Shown piece by piece: positions 43,156 through 51,011 of a DNA stretch of 64,000 nucleotides. Origin of the DNA: Microbacterium sp. Gd 4-13 (GTDB taxonomy: Bacteria > Actinomycetota > Actinomycetes > Actinomycetales > Microbacteriaceae); NCBI RefSeq assembly GCF_003095395.1, contig NZ_QEIJ01000004.1, forward strand, positions 124,001 to 188,000. Reading direction: 5' to 3'. Within the stretch, counting starts at the first letter, position 1, and every line of letters starts with the position of its first letter. The position numbers were made by a program, and so were the translations under genes. Below the pieces are notes generated by a model. The model saw only the letters and a list, made by a program, of their open reading frames with translations. It searched no databases and was not told the origin of the DNA.

Positions 43156-44513
43156 CCGACTACGCCGTCGTGAACCCCGCCACCGGCGAGACCCTCGCCA
43201 CCTACGACACCTTCGACGACGCGGCCGTCGACGACGCGGTGCGGCGGGCGGATGCTGCGGCCCGCACCTGGGCCGCCACCGCACCCGCCGAGCGGGCGGA
43301 GCTGCTGCGCCGGGCCGCTCAGCTGCACCGCGATCGCGCCGACGATCTCGCCGCGATCATCGTGCGCGAGATGGGCAAGGTGCACGCGGCCGCGCTCGAG
43401 GAGGTCGGCTTCGCCGCCGACATCACCGAGTACTACGCCGACCAGATGGATCGGATCACCGCCGACCAGCCGATCGACATCCTCGGTGAGGGCACCGCGG
43501 TCATCCGGCGGTCTCCGTTGGGGGCGTTGCTGGGCATCATGCCGTGGAACTTCCCGTACTACCAGGTGGCCCGCTTCGCCGCGCCGAACCTGGCGATCGG
43601 CAACACGATCCTGCTCAAGCACGCGCCCCAGTGCCCGGAGTCGGCCCTCGCGATCGAGGCGATCTACCGCGACGCGGGCTTCCCCGACGGCGCCTACGTC
43701 GACCTGCGCGTCACGAACGAGCAGGCCGCCGACATCATCGCCGATCCCCGCGTGCACGGTGTCTCGGTCACGGGATCGGAGCGCGCCGGAGCCGCCGTCG
43801 CCGAGGTCGCCGGGCGCAACCTCAAGAAGGTCGCGCTCGAGCTCGGCGGATCCGACCCCTTCATCCTGCTGTCCACCGACGACCTGGACGCGGCGGTGGA
43901 GGCCGCCGTCGGCGCGCGCCTGGACAACACCGGGCAGTCGTGCAACGGCGCGAAGCGCTTCATCGTGGTCGACGACCTATACGACGCGTTCCTGGAGAAG
44001 TTCACCGCCCAGATGAGCGGCGCGAAGGTCGGAGACCCCGACGCCGACGACACCGTGCTCGGTCCGCTGTCGTCGCTGGTGGCCGCCGAACGCCTCGCCG
44101 AGCAGGTCGACCGCGCCGTCGCGCAGGGGGCCACGGTGGTGACCGGCGGCACGCGTGACGGGGCGTTCTTCGCACCGACCGTGCTCACCGGGGTCACGCG
44201 CGACATGGACGCCTACAGCGAGGAGTTCTTCGGCCCCGTCGGCGCGGTGTACCGCGTCGCCGACGAGGATGCGGCGGTGGAGCTCGCGAACGACACCCCG
44301 TTCGGGCTCGGGTCGTACGTCTTCACCACCGACGCCGAGCAGGCCGAGCGCGTGGCCGACCGTCTCGACGCCGGCATGGTCTACGTCAACCTCGTGCTCG
44401 CCGATTCGCCCGAGCTGCCCTTCGGCGGCGTGAAGCGCAGCGGCACGTCCCGCGAGCTGGGCCTGCTGGCCGCGGACGAGTTCGTGAACAAGAAGCTCAT
44501 CCGCATCGGCTGA
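43152..44513 (+). CDS. gabD: Aldehyde dehydrogenase, succinate-semialdehyde-type
   Basis: This 453-residue NAD(P)-dependent enzyme has the catalytic Cys in NTGQSCNGAKRF, the Glu in ALELGGSDPFILL, the cofactor motif SVTGSERAGAAVAEVAG and MPWNFPYYQV. The short length fits the GabD/SSADH group of actinobacteria. It completes the route putrescine, 4-aminobutanal, GABA, succinate semialdehyde, succinate. Because it is the only aldehyde dehydrogenase here, it may also act on 4-aminobutanal, or another gene elsewhere does. The ATG overlaps the permease stop. Confidence 0.88.
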   Translation: MTDYAVVNPATGETLATYDTFDDAAVDDAVRRADAAARTWAATAPAERAELLRRAAQLHRDRADDLAAIIVREMGKVHAAALEEVGFAADITEYYADQMDRITADQPIDILGEGTAVIRRSPLGALLGIMPWNFPYYQVARFAAPNLAIGNTILLKHAPQCPESALAIEAIYRDAGFPDGAYVDLRVTNEQAADIIADPRVHGVSVTGSERAGAAVAEVAGRNLKKVALELGGSDPFILLSTDDLDAAVEAAVGARLDNTGQSCNGAKRFIVVDDLYDAFLEKFTAQMSGAKVGDPDADDTVLGPLSSLVAAERLAEQVDRAVAQGATVVTGGTRDGAFFAPTVLTGVTRDMDAYSEEFFGPVGAVYRVADEDAAVELANDTPFGLGSYVFTTDAEQAERVADRLDAGMVYVNLVLADSPELPFGGVKRSGTSRELGLLAADEFVNKKLIRIG

Positions 44514-44566
44514 GCCCCGCAGCATCCTGAGTCGCCACCTCGCGCGACGTGCGGGCTTTCGGTCTA

Positions 44567-44617
44567 CACGCGGGCATATGCACCCGCATTGCCCGCGTGC
44601 GGCCCGATTGCCCGCGT
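44567..44617 (+). terminator. Hairpin after gabD within a 302-bp gap
   Basis: CACGCGGGCA (44567-44576) and TGCCCGCGTG (44590-44599) form a perfect 10-bp stem, and TGCCCGCGT is repeated at 44609-44617, allowing an alternative stem. It is 54 bases after the gabD stop and may end that operon. Further right, TTCGCC (44677) and TAGACT (44701-44706) with an 18-base spacer are a possible promoter for tRNA-Trp. The rest of the 44514-44815 gap holds nothing else that I recognise. Confidence 0.45.
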
Positions 44618-44815
44618 CTCGAGAAGGGCTCGCCGGAGCGACTCGGATGCGGCGACTCGACGATCTGGGCGCCCGGTTCGCCACCGCCGGGGGCATGGCA
44701 TAGACTGGATGGAGCAGTTGAAGTCTGCATTCTTTCGCCGTGCCCGCGGGTCGGGACGACAATTCCCGGTCAGGTCAGGGTGGAAGACTGTGGGCATCCC
44801 GGGCCGCATGGCCTT

Positions 44816-44888
<73 letters not shown>

Positions 44889-44924
44889 CGCGTCAGCGCA
44901 CGCTGACACACGGAAGGTACTCAG

Positions 44925-45212
44925 GTGAGTTCGATGGTCCAGGATGAGCCGGCGGGCGGCGACGTCGTCGCCAAGCGTGACGCGCCGCGCGAGAAGAAGC
45001 CCAACTTCTTCCTGCGCATCGTCATCTTCATCCGCCAGGTCTTCGCAGAGCTTCGCAAGGTCGTCACGCCGACCCGTCAGGAGCTGCTGAAGTTCACGGC
45101 AGTCGTGCTCGGTTTCGTCGTCGTGATGATGGCGCTGGTCTACGGGCTCGACGTGCTTTTCGTCTGGGTCACGAGCGTCGTGTTCGGCGTACCGGGCGGC
45201 ACCGTCCCCTGA
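44925..45212 (+). CDS. secE: Preprotein translocase subunit SecE
   Basis: This 95-residue subunit of the SecYEG channel has a charged N-terminus, the conserved amphipathic segment FIRQVFAELRKVVTPTRQELLK and a single transmembrane helix at about residues 57-80. The start is given as the GTG at 44925; an ATG nine bases later is possible. It lies between tRNA-Trp and nusG, the standard order. Confidence 0.95.
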   Translation: MSSMVQDEPAGGDVVAKRDAPREKKPNFFLRIVIFIRQVFAELRKVVTPTRQELLKFTAVVLGFVVVMMALVYGLDVLFVWVTSVVFGVPGGTVP

Positions 45213-45274
45213 GCGGCGCTTCTGCGCCCGCGGAGCGCGTCGAGCGCTCGCACCACGAACGGAAGAGAACACAA

Positions 45275-46396
45275 GTGTCAGAACGATTCACCGACGACGC
45301 CGACTGGGCGACCGCGGCCGAGCAGTCCAGCGAGGACGACGAAGCCCAGGAGGGCAACCAGCTCGCCGCCGAGGAGCGCTCCGTCGCACCCGCCGAGCAG
45401 GTCGCCCTGCACATCGAAGACGAGAACGGCTCCGATGAGAGCGACGGTCTCGACGAGATCGAGGTCGACGACCCCGAAGCCGACGCGGTCGTGAACGACG
45501 CGCTCGAGATCGACCAGGCCGCCGAGGCCCAGGCCGCCGCCGAGGTGCTCACCGAGTCGCTCGAAGACGACGTCGCCGAGCGTTCCGCCGAGGCTGCTGA
45601 CGAGGTCGCCCCCTACGACGGTCCCGACGTCAACGGAGAGCCCGACGCGCCTGTGCTCGACGAGGACTTCGTCGAGGATGTGGATGCTGCGGCGTCCGTC
45701 GTCGACGACGTCGAAGCATCCGTCTCGCCCGCCGATGCCGCCGAGGCCCCGGCCGACGGCGAGAGCGACGAGGACGCCGACCCGTACGAAGAGTTCCGCA
45801 TGGATCTGCGGATGCTTCCGGGCAAGTGGTACGTCATCCACTCCTACGCCGGGTTCGAGCGCAAGGTGAAGGCCAACATCGAGCAGCGGAAGTCCACGCT
45901 CGAGGTCGAGGACGACATCTACCAGGTCGAGGTCCCGATGGAGGACGTCGTCGAGATCAAGAACGGTCAGCGCAAGATGGTCACGCGCGTCCGGATCCCC
46001 GGCTACGTGCTCGTGCGCATGGAGCTCAACGAAGACACCTGGTCGGTCGTGCGTCACACGCCCGGCGTCACGGGCTTCGTGGGCAACGCGCACAACCCGA
46101 CCCCGCTCCGCTTCGAAGAGGCCTTCAACATGCTGAAGAGCCTCGTCGAGGTCAAGGAGGTCGCTCCCGCGAAGGCCGGCGCCACGAAGGGCGGCCAGCC
46201 GCTCGCGCGCAGCGTCGTCACCGAGGTCGACTTCGAGATCGGCGAGACGATCACGATCAAGGAGGGCTCGTTCGCGGGTCTTCCCGGTTCGATCAGCGAG
46301 ATCAAGCCCGAGAGCGGCAAGCTCACGGTGCTCGTGTCGCTCTTCGAGCGCGAGACCCCGGTCGAGCTGTCGTTCGACCAGGTCACCAAGCAGTAA
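45275..46396 (+). CDS. nusG: Transcription termination/antitermination factor NusG with acidic extension
   Basis: This NusG of 373 residues is about twice the size of the E. coli protein. The first 175 or so residues are very acidic and Ala/Asp/Glu-rich, probably disordered. The NGN domain starts at about residue 178 (MLPGKWYVIHSYAGFERKV) and includes VRIPGYVLVRM and VRHTPGVTGFVG. The KOW domain follows (IGETITIKEGSFAGLPGSI). Long N-terminal extensions are usual in actinobacteria, and this one is at the large end. The GTG start has GGAAGAGAA as ribosome binding site. The rplK gene follows after a gap with two hairpin repeats. Confidence 0.94.
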   Translation: MSERFTDDADWATAAEQSSEDDEAQEGNQLAAEERSVAPAEQVALHIEDENGSDESDGLDEIEVDDPEADAVVNDALEIDQAAEAQAAAEVLTESLEDDVAERSAEAADEVAPYDGPDVNGEPDAPVLDEDFVEDVDAAASVVDDVEASVSPADAAEAPADGESDEDADPYEEFRMDLRMLPGKWYVIHSYAGFERKVKANIEQRKSTLEVEDDIYQVEVPMEDVVEIKNGQRKMVTRVRIPGYVLVRMELNEDTWSVVRHTPGVTGFVGNAHNPTPLRFEEAFNMLKSLVEVKEVAPAKAGATKGGQPLARSVVTEVDFEIGETITIKEGSFAGLPGSISEIKPESGKLTVLVSLFERETPVELSFDQVTKQ

Positions 46397-46408
46397 CCAC
46401 AGACTTCC

Positions 46409-46441
46409 TCTCGGTCCCTGAGCCTGTCGAAGGGTCCGAGA
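46409..46441 (+). repeat. Dispersed hairpin repeat, copy 1 (nusG-rplK gap)
   Basis: TCTCGG (46409-46414) and CCGAGA (46436-46441) flank CCCT and AGGG, giving a hairpin around the core GAGCCTGTCGA. The core is shared with copy 2 (46484) while the outer stem bases differ but still pair, so the structure rather than the sequence seems kept. Words of this type are dispersed in many bacterial genomes. Confidence 0.75.
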
Positions 46442-46483
46442 AGGGGAACCGCTGCCCGGAGATGCCGGACGTGCGGGAGAACG

Positions 46484-46518
46484 GATTCGGTCCCTGAGCC
46501 TGTCGAAGGGCCCGAATC
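46484..46518 (+). repeat. Dispersed hairpin repeat, copy 2 (nusG-rplK gap)
   Basis: GATTCGG (46484-46490) and CCGAATC (46512-46518) flank the same CCCT-GAGCCTGTCGA-AGGG core as copy 1. The element ends about 20 bases before the rplK ATG and so lies near the ribosome binding region (GAAAGGAAAAGG). Confidence 0.75.
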
Positions 46519-46539
46519 GTTCGATGAAAGGAAAAGGAA

Positions 46540-46971
46540 ATGGCACCCAAGAAGAGGGTTACCGGCCTGATCAAGCTCCAGATCAAGGCCGGCGCCGCCA
46601 ACCCCGCGCCGCCGATCGGTCCGGCGCTCGGTCAGCACGGCGTCAACATCATGGAGTTCTGCAAGGCGTACAACGCGGCGACCGAGGCCCAGCGCGGCAA
46701 CGTCATCCCCGTCGAGATCACCGTCTACGAGGACCGCAGCTTCACGTTCATCCTGAAGACCCCGCCGGCCGCCGAGCTCATCAAGAAGGCCGCCGGACTG
46801 TCCAAGGGCTCGCCGACCCCGCACACCACCAAGGTGGGCAAGCTCACCAAGGAGCAGGTGCGCGAGATCGCGACCACCAAGCAGCCCGACCTCAATGCGA
46901 ACGACATCGAGGCCGCGTCGAAGATCATCGCCGGCACCGCCCGTTCCATGGGCATCACGGTCGAGGGCTGA
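46540..46971 (+). CDS. rplK: 50S ribosomal protein L11
   Basis: This 143-residue protein is L11, which binds the GTPase-associated region of 23S r[32 protein letters not shown] at the N-terminus (given here as the L11 signature, residues about 9-37), the NPAPP linker and the C-terminal KSMGI-like [11 protein letters not shown] are all present. A GAAAGGAAAAGG ribosome binding site precedes the ATG. It is followed by rplA after 13 bp. Confidence 0.97.
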
Positions 46972-46984
46972 GGGGAATACGAAT

Positions 46985-47677
46985 ATGGCTACCAAGTCCA
47001 AGGCCTTCCGGGCCGCTGCCGCCAAGATCGAGGCGGACAAGTTCTACACCCCCACCGAGGCTGTCGCCCTCGCGAAGGAGACCGGCTCGGCGAAGTTCGA
47101 CTCGACCGTCGAGGTCGCGCTGAAGCTCGCCGTCGACCCCCGCAAGGCCGACCAGATGGTTCGCGGAACCGTCATCCTGCCCCACGGCACGGGTAAGACC
47201 GCCCGCGTCATCGTCTTCGCCACCGGTCCCGCGGCCGAGGCTGCCATCGCAGCCGGCGCCGACGAGGTCGGCGGAGCCGAGCTCATCGAGAAGGTCGCCG
47301 GCGGCTACACGTCGTTCGACGCCGCCGTCTCGACCCCCGAGCTCATGGGCCAGGTCGGTCGTCTCGGCAAGGTGCTCGGCCCCCGCGGCCTGATGCCGAA
47401 CCCGAAGACCGGCACCGTGACCCCCAACCCGGCCAAGGCCGTCGAGGAGATCAAGGGCGGAAAGATCGAGTTCCGCGTCGACAAGCACGCTAACGTGCAC
47501 TTCGTCGTCGGCAAGGCGTCGTTCTCGGCCGAGCAGCTCGACGAGAACATCGCCGCGGCTCTCGAAGAGGTCGTTCGCCTGAAGCCGTCGAGCTCGAAGG
47601 GCCGTTACATCCAGAAGGGTGCGGTGTCGACCACGTTCGGCCCCGGCATTCCGCTGGACGTCAACGCCATCGTCTGA
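46985..47677 (+). CDS. rplA: 50S ribosomal protein L1
   Basis: This 230-residue protein is L1, an L1-stalk component and likely translational repressor of its own operon. Landmarks are [58 protein letters not shown], and the C-terminal GPGIPLDV. The ATG at 46985 was chosen over the open upstream frame, which overlaps rplK. A strong hairpin follows the stop. Confidence 0.97.
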   Translation: MATKSKAFRAAAAKIEADKFYTPTEAVALAKETGSAKFDSTVEVALKLAVDPRKADQMVRGTVILPHGTGKTARVIVFATGPAAEAAIAAGADEVGGAELIEKVAGGYTSFDAAVSTPELMGQVGRLGKVLGPRGLMPNPKTGTVTPNPAKAVEEIKGGKIEFRVDKHANVHFVVGKASFSAEQLDENIAAALEEVVRLKPSSSKGRYIQKGAVSTTFGPGIPLDVNAIV

Positions 47678-47690
47678 CGCATCGCGTACA

Positions 47691-47723
47691 AGAGGGTCTC
47701 ACCGGTCTCCGGTGGGGCCCTCT
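47691..47723 (+). terminator. Intrinsic terminator after rplA
   Basis: AGAGGGTCTCACCGG pairs with CCGGTGGGGCCCTCT over 15 bases with two wobble pairs and a 3-base loop, starting 14 bases after the rplA stop. TTC follows the stem. It separates the rplKA unit from the accessory genes downstream. Confidence 0.8.
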
Positions 47724-47735
47724 TCGCGTCTGCCG

Positions 47736-48011
47736 TCAGGCCGTGTCGCGGATCTCGAATCCGCCCGCGCCGATTGCGGGGATGTCGGTGACCTGGAGGT
47801 CGTCGACGCGGGCGCCCGGCGGCCCGTGCGCCATCCAGGCGAGCATCGCGTCGATCTGCTCGCCCGAGCCCTCCACCTCGGCCTCGACCGATCCGTCCGC
47901 TCTGTTTCGTACCCACCCCGCCACCTCGGCGCGTCGAGCGAAACGGCCCGCCGAATAGCGGTACCCGACCCCCTGGACCAGACCTCGGACGACGACACGG
48001 ATGCGGCGCAT
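47736..48011 (-). CDS. Acylphosphatase
   Basis: This 91-residue enzyme hydrolyses the carboxyl-phosphate bond of acylphosphates. The substrate-binding loop RGLVQGVGYRYS with the catalytic Arg and the VAGWVRNRADGSVEAEVEG segment with the catalytic Asn are both present. The start at 48011 (MRRIRV) gives the usual length; six more residues are open upstream. It converges on the rplA terminator. Confidence 0.92.
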   Translation of the reverse strand: MRRIRVVVRGLVQGVGYRYSAGRFARRAEVAGWVRNRADGSVEAEVEGSGEQIDAMLAWMAHGPPGARVDDLQVTDIPAIGAGGFEIRDTA

Positions 48012-48042
48012 CTGCCCATCGTGCCGCACGCCCGGCGCCCTG

Positions 48043-48699
48043 TCAGTGCGGGAGCACCAGACTGACCGCCAACGCGATCATCACGACGGCGATCACCCCG
48101 TCGAGGATCCGCCACGCGCGGGGGGTTGCGAGCCACCGACTGAGGTAACGCGAGCCGAAGGCCAGCGCGAAGAACCAGGCCACGCTCGCCATCATGGCTC
48201 CCGCGGCGAAGACCCACCGGGTATCGCCGTGCGCGGTGGCGATCGAACCGAGCAGGAACACCGTGTCGAGGTAGACGTGGGGGTTCAGCCACGTCAGCGC
48301 CAGGCACGTCAGCACCACGGGAGCCAGACGCGGTCGAGTCGCCAGCGCTGTGGCGGCGGGCGCAGCATCCGTCCTCTCATGGGCGGGCGCGACCTCGACG
48401 CGCAGCGTCGCACCGCCCGGGCGCCAGGCGCGGCGTGCGGCGAGGAGCCCGTAGCAGAGCAGGAACGCGGCGCCCGCCCACCGCACGACGTCGATCACCC
48501 AGGGCACGGCCGCCAGCACGAGCCCGATACCCGATACGCCGACCGCGATGAGCAGCGCATCCGAGGCCGCGCAGACGAGCGCCACCGTGAGGGCGAACTC
48601 GCGCCGGAGCCCCTGACGCAGCACGAACAGGTTCTGCGCCCCGATCGCCACGATGAGAGAGAGGCCGAGCCCGACGCCGGCGAAGAACGAGGTGATCAC
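48043..48699 (-). CDS. LysE/ArgO-family amino acid exporter
   Basis: This 218-residue membrane protein has six hydrophobic helices and the LysE signature near the N-terminus (GLSLIVAIGAQNLFVLRQGLRRE), with LTWLNPHVYLDTVFLLG in the middle, as in LysE and ArgO exporters of lysine and arginine. The divergent LysG/ArgP-type regulator supports that role. The GTG start has a TAGCGT box six bases upstream on the minus strand, so the mRNA is probably leaderless. Confidence 0.92.
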   Translation of the reverse strand: MITSFFAGVGLGLSLIVAIGAQNLFVLRQGLRREFALTVALVCAASDALLIAVGVSGIGLVLAAVPWVIDVVRWAGAAFLLCYGLLAARRAWRPGGATLRVEVAPAHERTDAAPAATALATRPRLAPVVLTCLALTWLNPHVYLDTVFLLGSIATAHGDTRWVFAAGAMMASVAWFFALAFGSRYLSRWLATPRAWRILDGVIAVVMIALAVSLVLPH

Positions 48700-48768
48700 G
48701 CTCCGACGCTACGTGCGCGGTGATATCACGTACAGCTCAATATTCTTCGCTGCCATTAGCGTTGCTTC
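48700..48768. promoter_or_regulatory. Divergent lysE/lysG promoter region
   Basis: Both genes have an identical TAGCGT box six bases from their start codons, one on each strand (48757-48762 on plus; complement of 48706-48711 on minus). Between them lies a perfect palindrome GTGATATCAC (48720-48729), a candidate binding site for the LysR-type regulator. The whole gap is only 69 bp, so both promoters are controlled from one spot. Confidence 0.6.
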
Positions 48769-49656
48769 ATGCAGATCCCGCTCGACCTCGCCCGCACTCT
48801 CGCCGTGGTCATCGACGAGGGCACCCTCGAGGCGGCCGCTCGCCGCCTGCACATCACGGCGTCGGCCGTGAGTCAGCGCATCCGCGCGCTCGAGAACCGC
48901 CTCGGTCGCGTGGTGCTCGTGCGCTCCAAGCCCGTGCGGGCGACCGACGCGGGGGAGGCGGTCGTGCGCCTCGCCCGCCAGCTCGCACTCATCGAGCACG
49001 ACGCCCTCGCCGAGATCGGCGACGAAGACGAGGGGGCGACGGCTGTCGTGCCCCTCGCCGTCAACGCCGATTCCCTCGCAACCTGGTTCCTGGCGCCGCT
49101 CGCCCGTCTCGCCGAACGCCGGCGCATCGTGTTCGAGCTGCACCGCGACGACCAGGACTTCACCGCGGGTCTTCTCGAATCGGGCACGGTGATGGGGGCC
49201 GTGACCTCGCGTGCGGAGCCGGTGGGCGGATGCCGCGTCCGCGCGCTCGGGGTGCTCCGCTACGAGGCCGTCGCCGGCGCATCGTTCGCGGCCCGGTGGT
49301 TCGCCGGGGGCGTGGATGCGGCGTCGCTCACCGCCGCCCCGGTGGTCGACTTCGATCGGCGCGACGATCTGCAGTCGCGATGGCTGTCGGCGAACGATGT
49401 CGACCCGTCGGCGCCGCCACGACACCTGGTGCCGGCGTCGAGCGAGTTCGCCGAAGCGGTCGTACGCGGACTGGGGTGGGGGCTGTTGCCGCGCTTCCAA
49501 TCGGAGGCGCACCTGCGGACGGGCGGGCTCGTCGCCCTGGGTGGCCCGCCGATCGACGTCGCGCTCTACTGGCAGCAGTGGAACCTCACGTCCGACCTGC
49601 TCGACGCCATCGCCGACGAGGTGGTCGCCGAGGGGCGGCGGGTGCTCGCGCACTGA
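48769..49656 (+). CDS. LysR-family regulator LysG/ArgP
   Basis: This 295-residue regulator has a LysR helix-turn-helix (LARTLAVVIDEGTLEAAARRLHITASAVSQRIRALE, residues about 5-40) and a substrate-binding domain. ArgP-type features are the ADSLATWFLAPLARLAE and VTSRAEPVGGCRVRALGVLRYEAVA regions. In known systems such a protein senses lysine or arginine and activates the divergent exporter gene, as placed here. Leaderless layout with TAGCGT six bases before the ATG. Confidence 0.92.
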   Translation: MQIPLDLARTLAVVIDEGTLEAAARRLHITASAVSQRIRALENRLGRVVLVRSKPVRATDAGEAVVRLARQLALIEHDALAEIGDEDEGATAVVPLAVNADSLATWFLAPLARLAERRRIVFELHRDDQDFTAGLLESGTVMGAVTSRAEPVGGCRVRALGVLRYEAVAGASFAARWFAGGVDAASLTAAPVVDFDRRDDLQSRWLSANDVDPSAPPRHLVPASSEFAEAVVRGLGWGLLPRFQSEAHLRTGGLVALGGPPIDVALYWQQWNLTSDLLDAIADEVVAEGRRVLAH

Positions 49657-49657
49657 A

Positions 49658-49677
49658 CGCCCACCGCCCGCTGGGCG
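49658..49677. terminator. Convergent-gap hairpin between lysG and fdhA
   Basis: CGCCCA (49658-49663) can pair with TGGGCG (49672-49677), and CGCCC with GGGCG more tightly, in a 27-bp gap between two stop codons. It could end both transcripts, though no T tract is present. Confidence 0.35.
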
Positions 49678-49683
49678 ACGCGG

Positions 49684-50904
49684 TCAGGCCGCCGTGATGT
49701 ACCCGTTCGGGTTGAGCACGTACTTGCGGGCCGTGCCACTGTCGAAGTCGGCGTAGCCCTGCGGGGCTTCGTCGAGAGTGATCGGGGTGGCGTGGACGGC
49801 CTGGGCGATCTGCACCTTGTCGTGCAGGATCGCCATCATCAGCTGCCGGTTGTACCGCATGACCGGGCATTGACCGGTGGTGAACGACAGCGACTTCGCC
49901 CAGCCGAGTCCCAGTCGCAGCGAGAGCGAGCCGACCTTCGCGGCTTCGTCCACGCCACCGGGGTCGCCCGTCACGTAGAGCCCCGGAATGCCGAGCGCGC
50001 CGCCCGCCGCGGTGAGGTCCATCAGCGAGTTCAGCACCGTCGCCGGTGCCTCCTGCGCCGAGTCGGAACCGTGACCGCGAGCCTCGAACCCCACGGCGTC
50101 GACCGCGCAGTCGACTTCCGGAACCCCGAGGATCTGCACGATCTGATCCTTCGGATCGCCCTTCGAGACGTCGACCGTCTCGCAGCCGAACGACCGAGCC
50201 TGGGCGAGGCGTTCCTCGTTCAGGTCGCCGACGATGACCACGGCGGCGCCCAGCAGTTGGGCGGAGACGGCGGCGGCGAGACCGACGGGCCCGGCACCGG
50301 CGATGTACACGGTGGATCCCGGACGCACCCCCGCGGTGTAGGCGCCGTGGAATCCCGTCGGGAAGATGTCGGAGAGCATGGTGAGGTCGAGGATCTTCTC
50401 GAGAGCCTGCTCGCGGTCGGGGAAGACGAGCAGGTTCCAGTCGGCGTAGGGGACGAGCACGTACTCGGCCTGGCCGCCCACCCATCCGCCCATGTCGACG
50501 TACCCGTAGGCGCTGCCCGGGCGATCGGGGTTCACGTTGAGGCAGATGCCCGTCTTGCCCTCCTTGCAGTTGCGGCATCGACCGCAAGCGATGTTGAACG
50601 GGACGGAGACGATGTCGCCGACCTTGACGAACTCCACATCGGGGCCGACCTCGATGACCTCGCCGGTGATCTCGTGGCCGAGCACGAGCCCCTCGGGAGC
50701 GGTCGTGCGCCCGCGCACCATGTGCTGGTCGGATCCGCAGATATTGGTGGCGACGGTGCGGAGGATCGCTCCGTGAGGAACCTTCCGTCCGACGTTCGCG
50801 GGATTCACCCCCGGCCCGTCCTTCAATACGAACTCCGGATACGGGGTGTCGATGACCTCCACGACACCAGGACCCTTGTACGCAACCGCTCGGTTCGTCG
50901 ACAT
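49684..50904 (-). CDS. fdhA: Glutathione-independent formaldehyde dehydrogenase-like zinc enzyme
   Basis: This 406-residue zinc alcohol dehydrogenase family member has catalytic-zinc residues in TNICGSDQH and LGHEITGEV, the structural-zinc cysteines in CGRCRNCKEGKTGIC, and the NAD site VYIAGAGPVGLAAA. The stretches SDIFPTGFHGAYTAGV and VDAVGFEARGHG are typical of the FdhA/formaldehyde dismutase group that needs no glutathione. A role in formaldehyde or aldehyde detoxification is expected from the family. AAGGAGCG lies upstream of the ATG at 50904. Confidence 0.88.
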   Translation of the reverse strand: MSTNRAVAYKGPGVVEVIDTPYPEFVLKDGPGVNPANVGRKVPHGAILRTVATNICGSDQHMVRGRTTAPEGLVLGHEITGEVIEVGPDVEFVKVGDIVSVPFNIACGRCRNCKEGKTGICLNVNPDRPGSAYGYVDMGGWVGGQAEYVLVPYADWNLLVFPDREQALEKILDLTMLSDIFPTGFHGAYTAGVRPGSTVYIAGAGPVGLAAAVSAQLLGAAVVIVGDLNEERLAQARSFGCETVDVSKGDPKDQIVQILGVPEVDCAVDAVGFEARGHGSDSAQEAPATVLNSLMDLTAAGGALGIPGLYVTGDPGGVDEAAKVGSLSLRLGLGWAKSLSFTTGQCPVMRYNRQLMMAILHDKVQIAQAVHATPITLDEAPQGYADFDSGTARKYVLNPNGYITAA

Positions 50905-50972
50905 CTTCGTCGCTCCTTCGTGAGGGGGCGCGCATCGTCGCGCGCCGATGCCCCCACCCTCCCACCGGGGCA

Positions 50973-51002
50973 CCCGTTGCGCGACCCCCCTCGCGCAACG
51001 GG
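50973..51002 (-). terminator. Hairpin after the quinone oxidoreductase gene
   Basis: CCCGTTGCGCGA (50973-50984) and TCGCGCAACGGG (50991-51002) form a perfect 12-bp stem with a loop of six C. On the minus strand it starts 10 bases after the stop of the oxidoreductase gene and lies upstream of fdhA, so it probably separates the two transcripts. Confidence 0.7.
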
Positions 51003-51011
51003 CGGTTCGGA

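Noticed and set aside
45278..45808. Acidic repeats in nusG as tandem DNA repeats
   Set aside because: The GAC/GAG/GCC-rich sequence reflects Asp, Glu and Ala codons of a disordered tail; no regular repeat unit is present.
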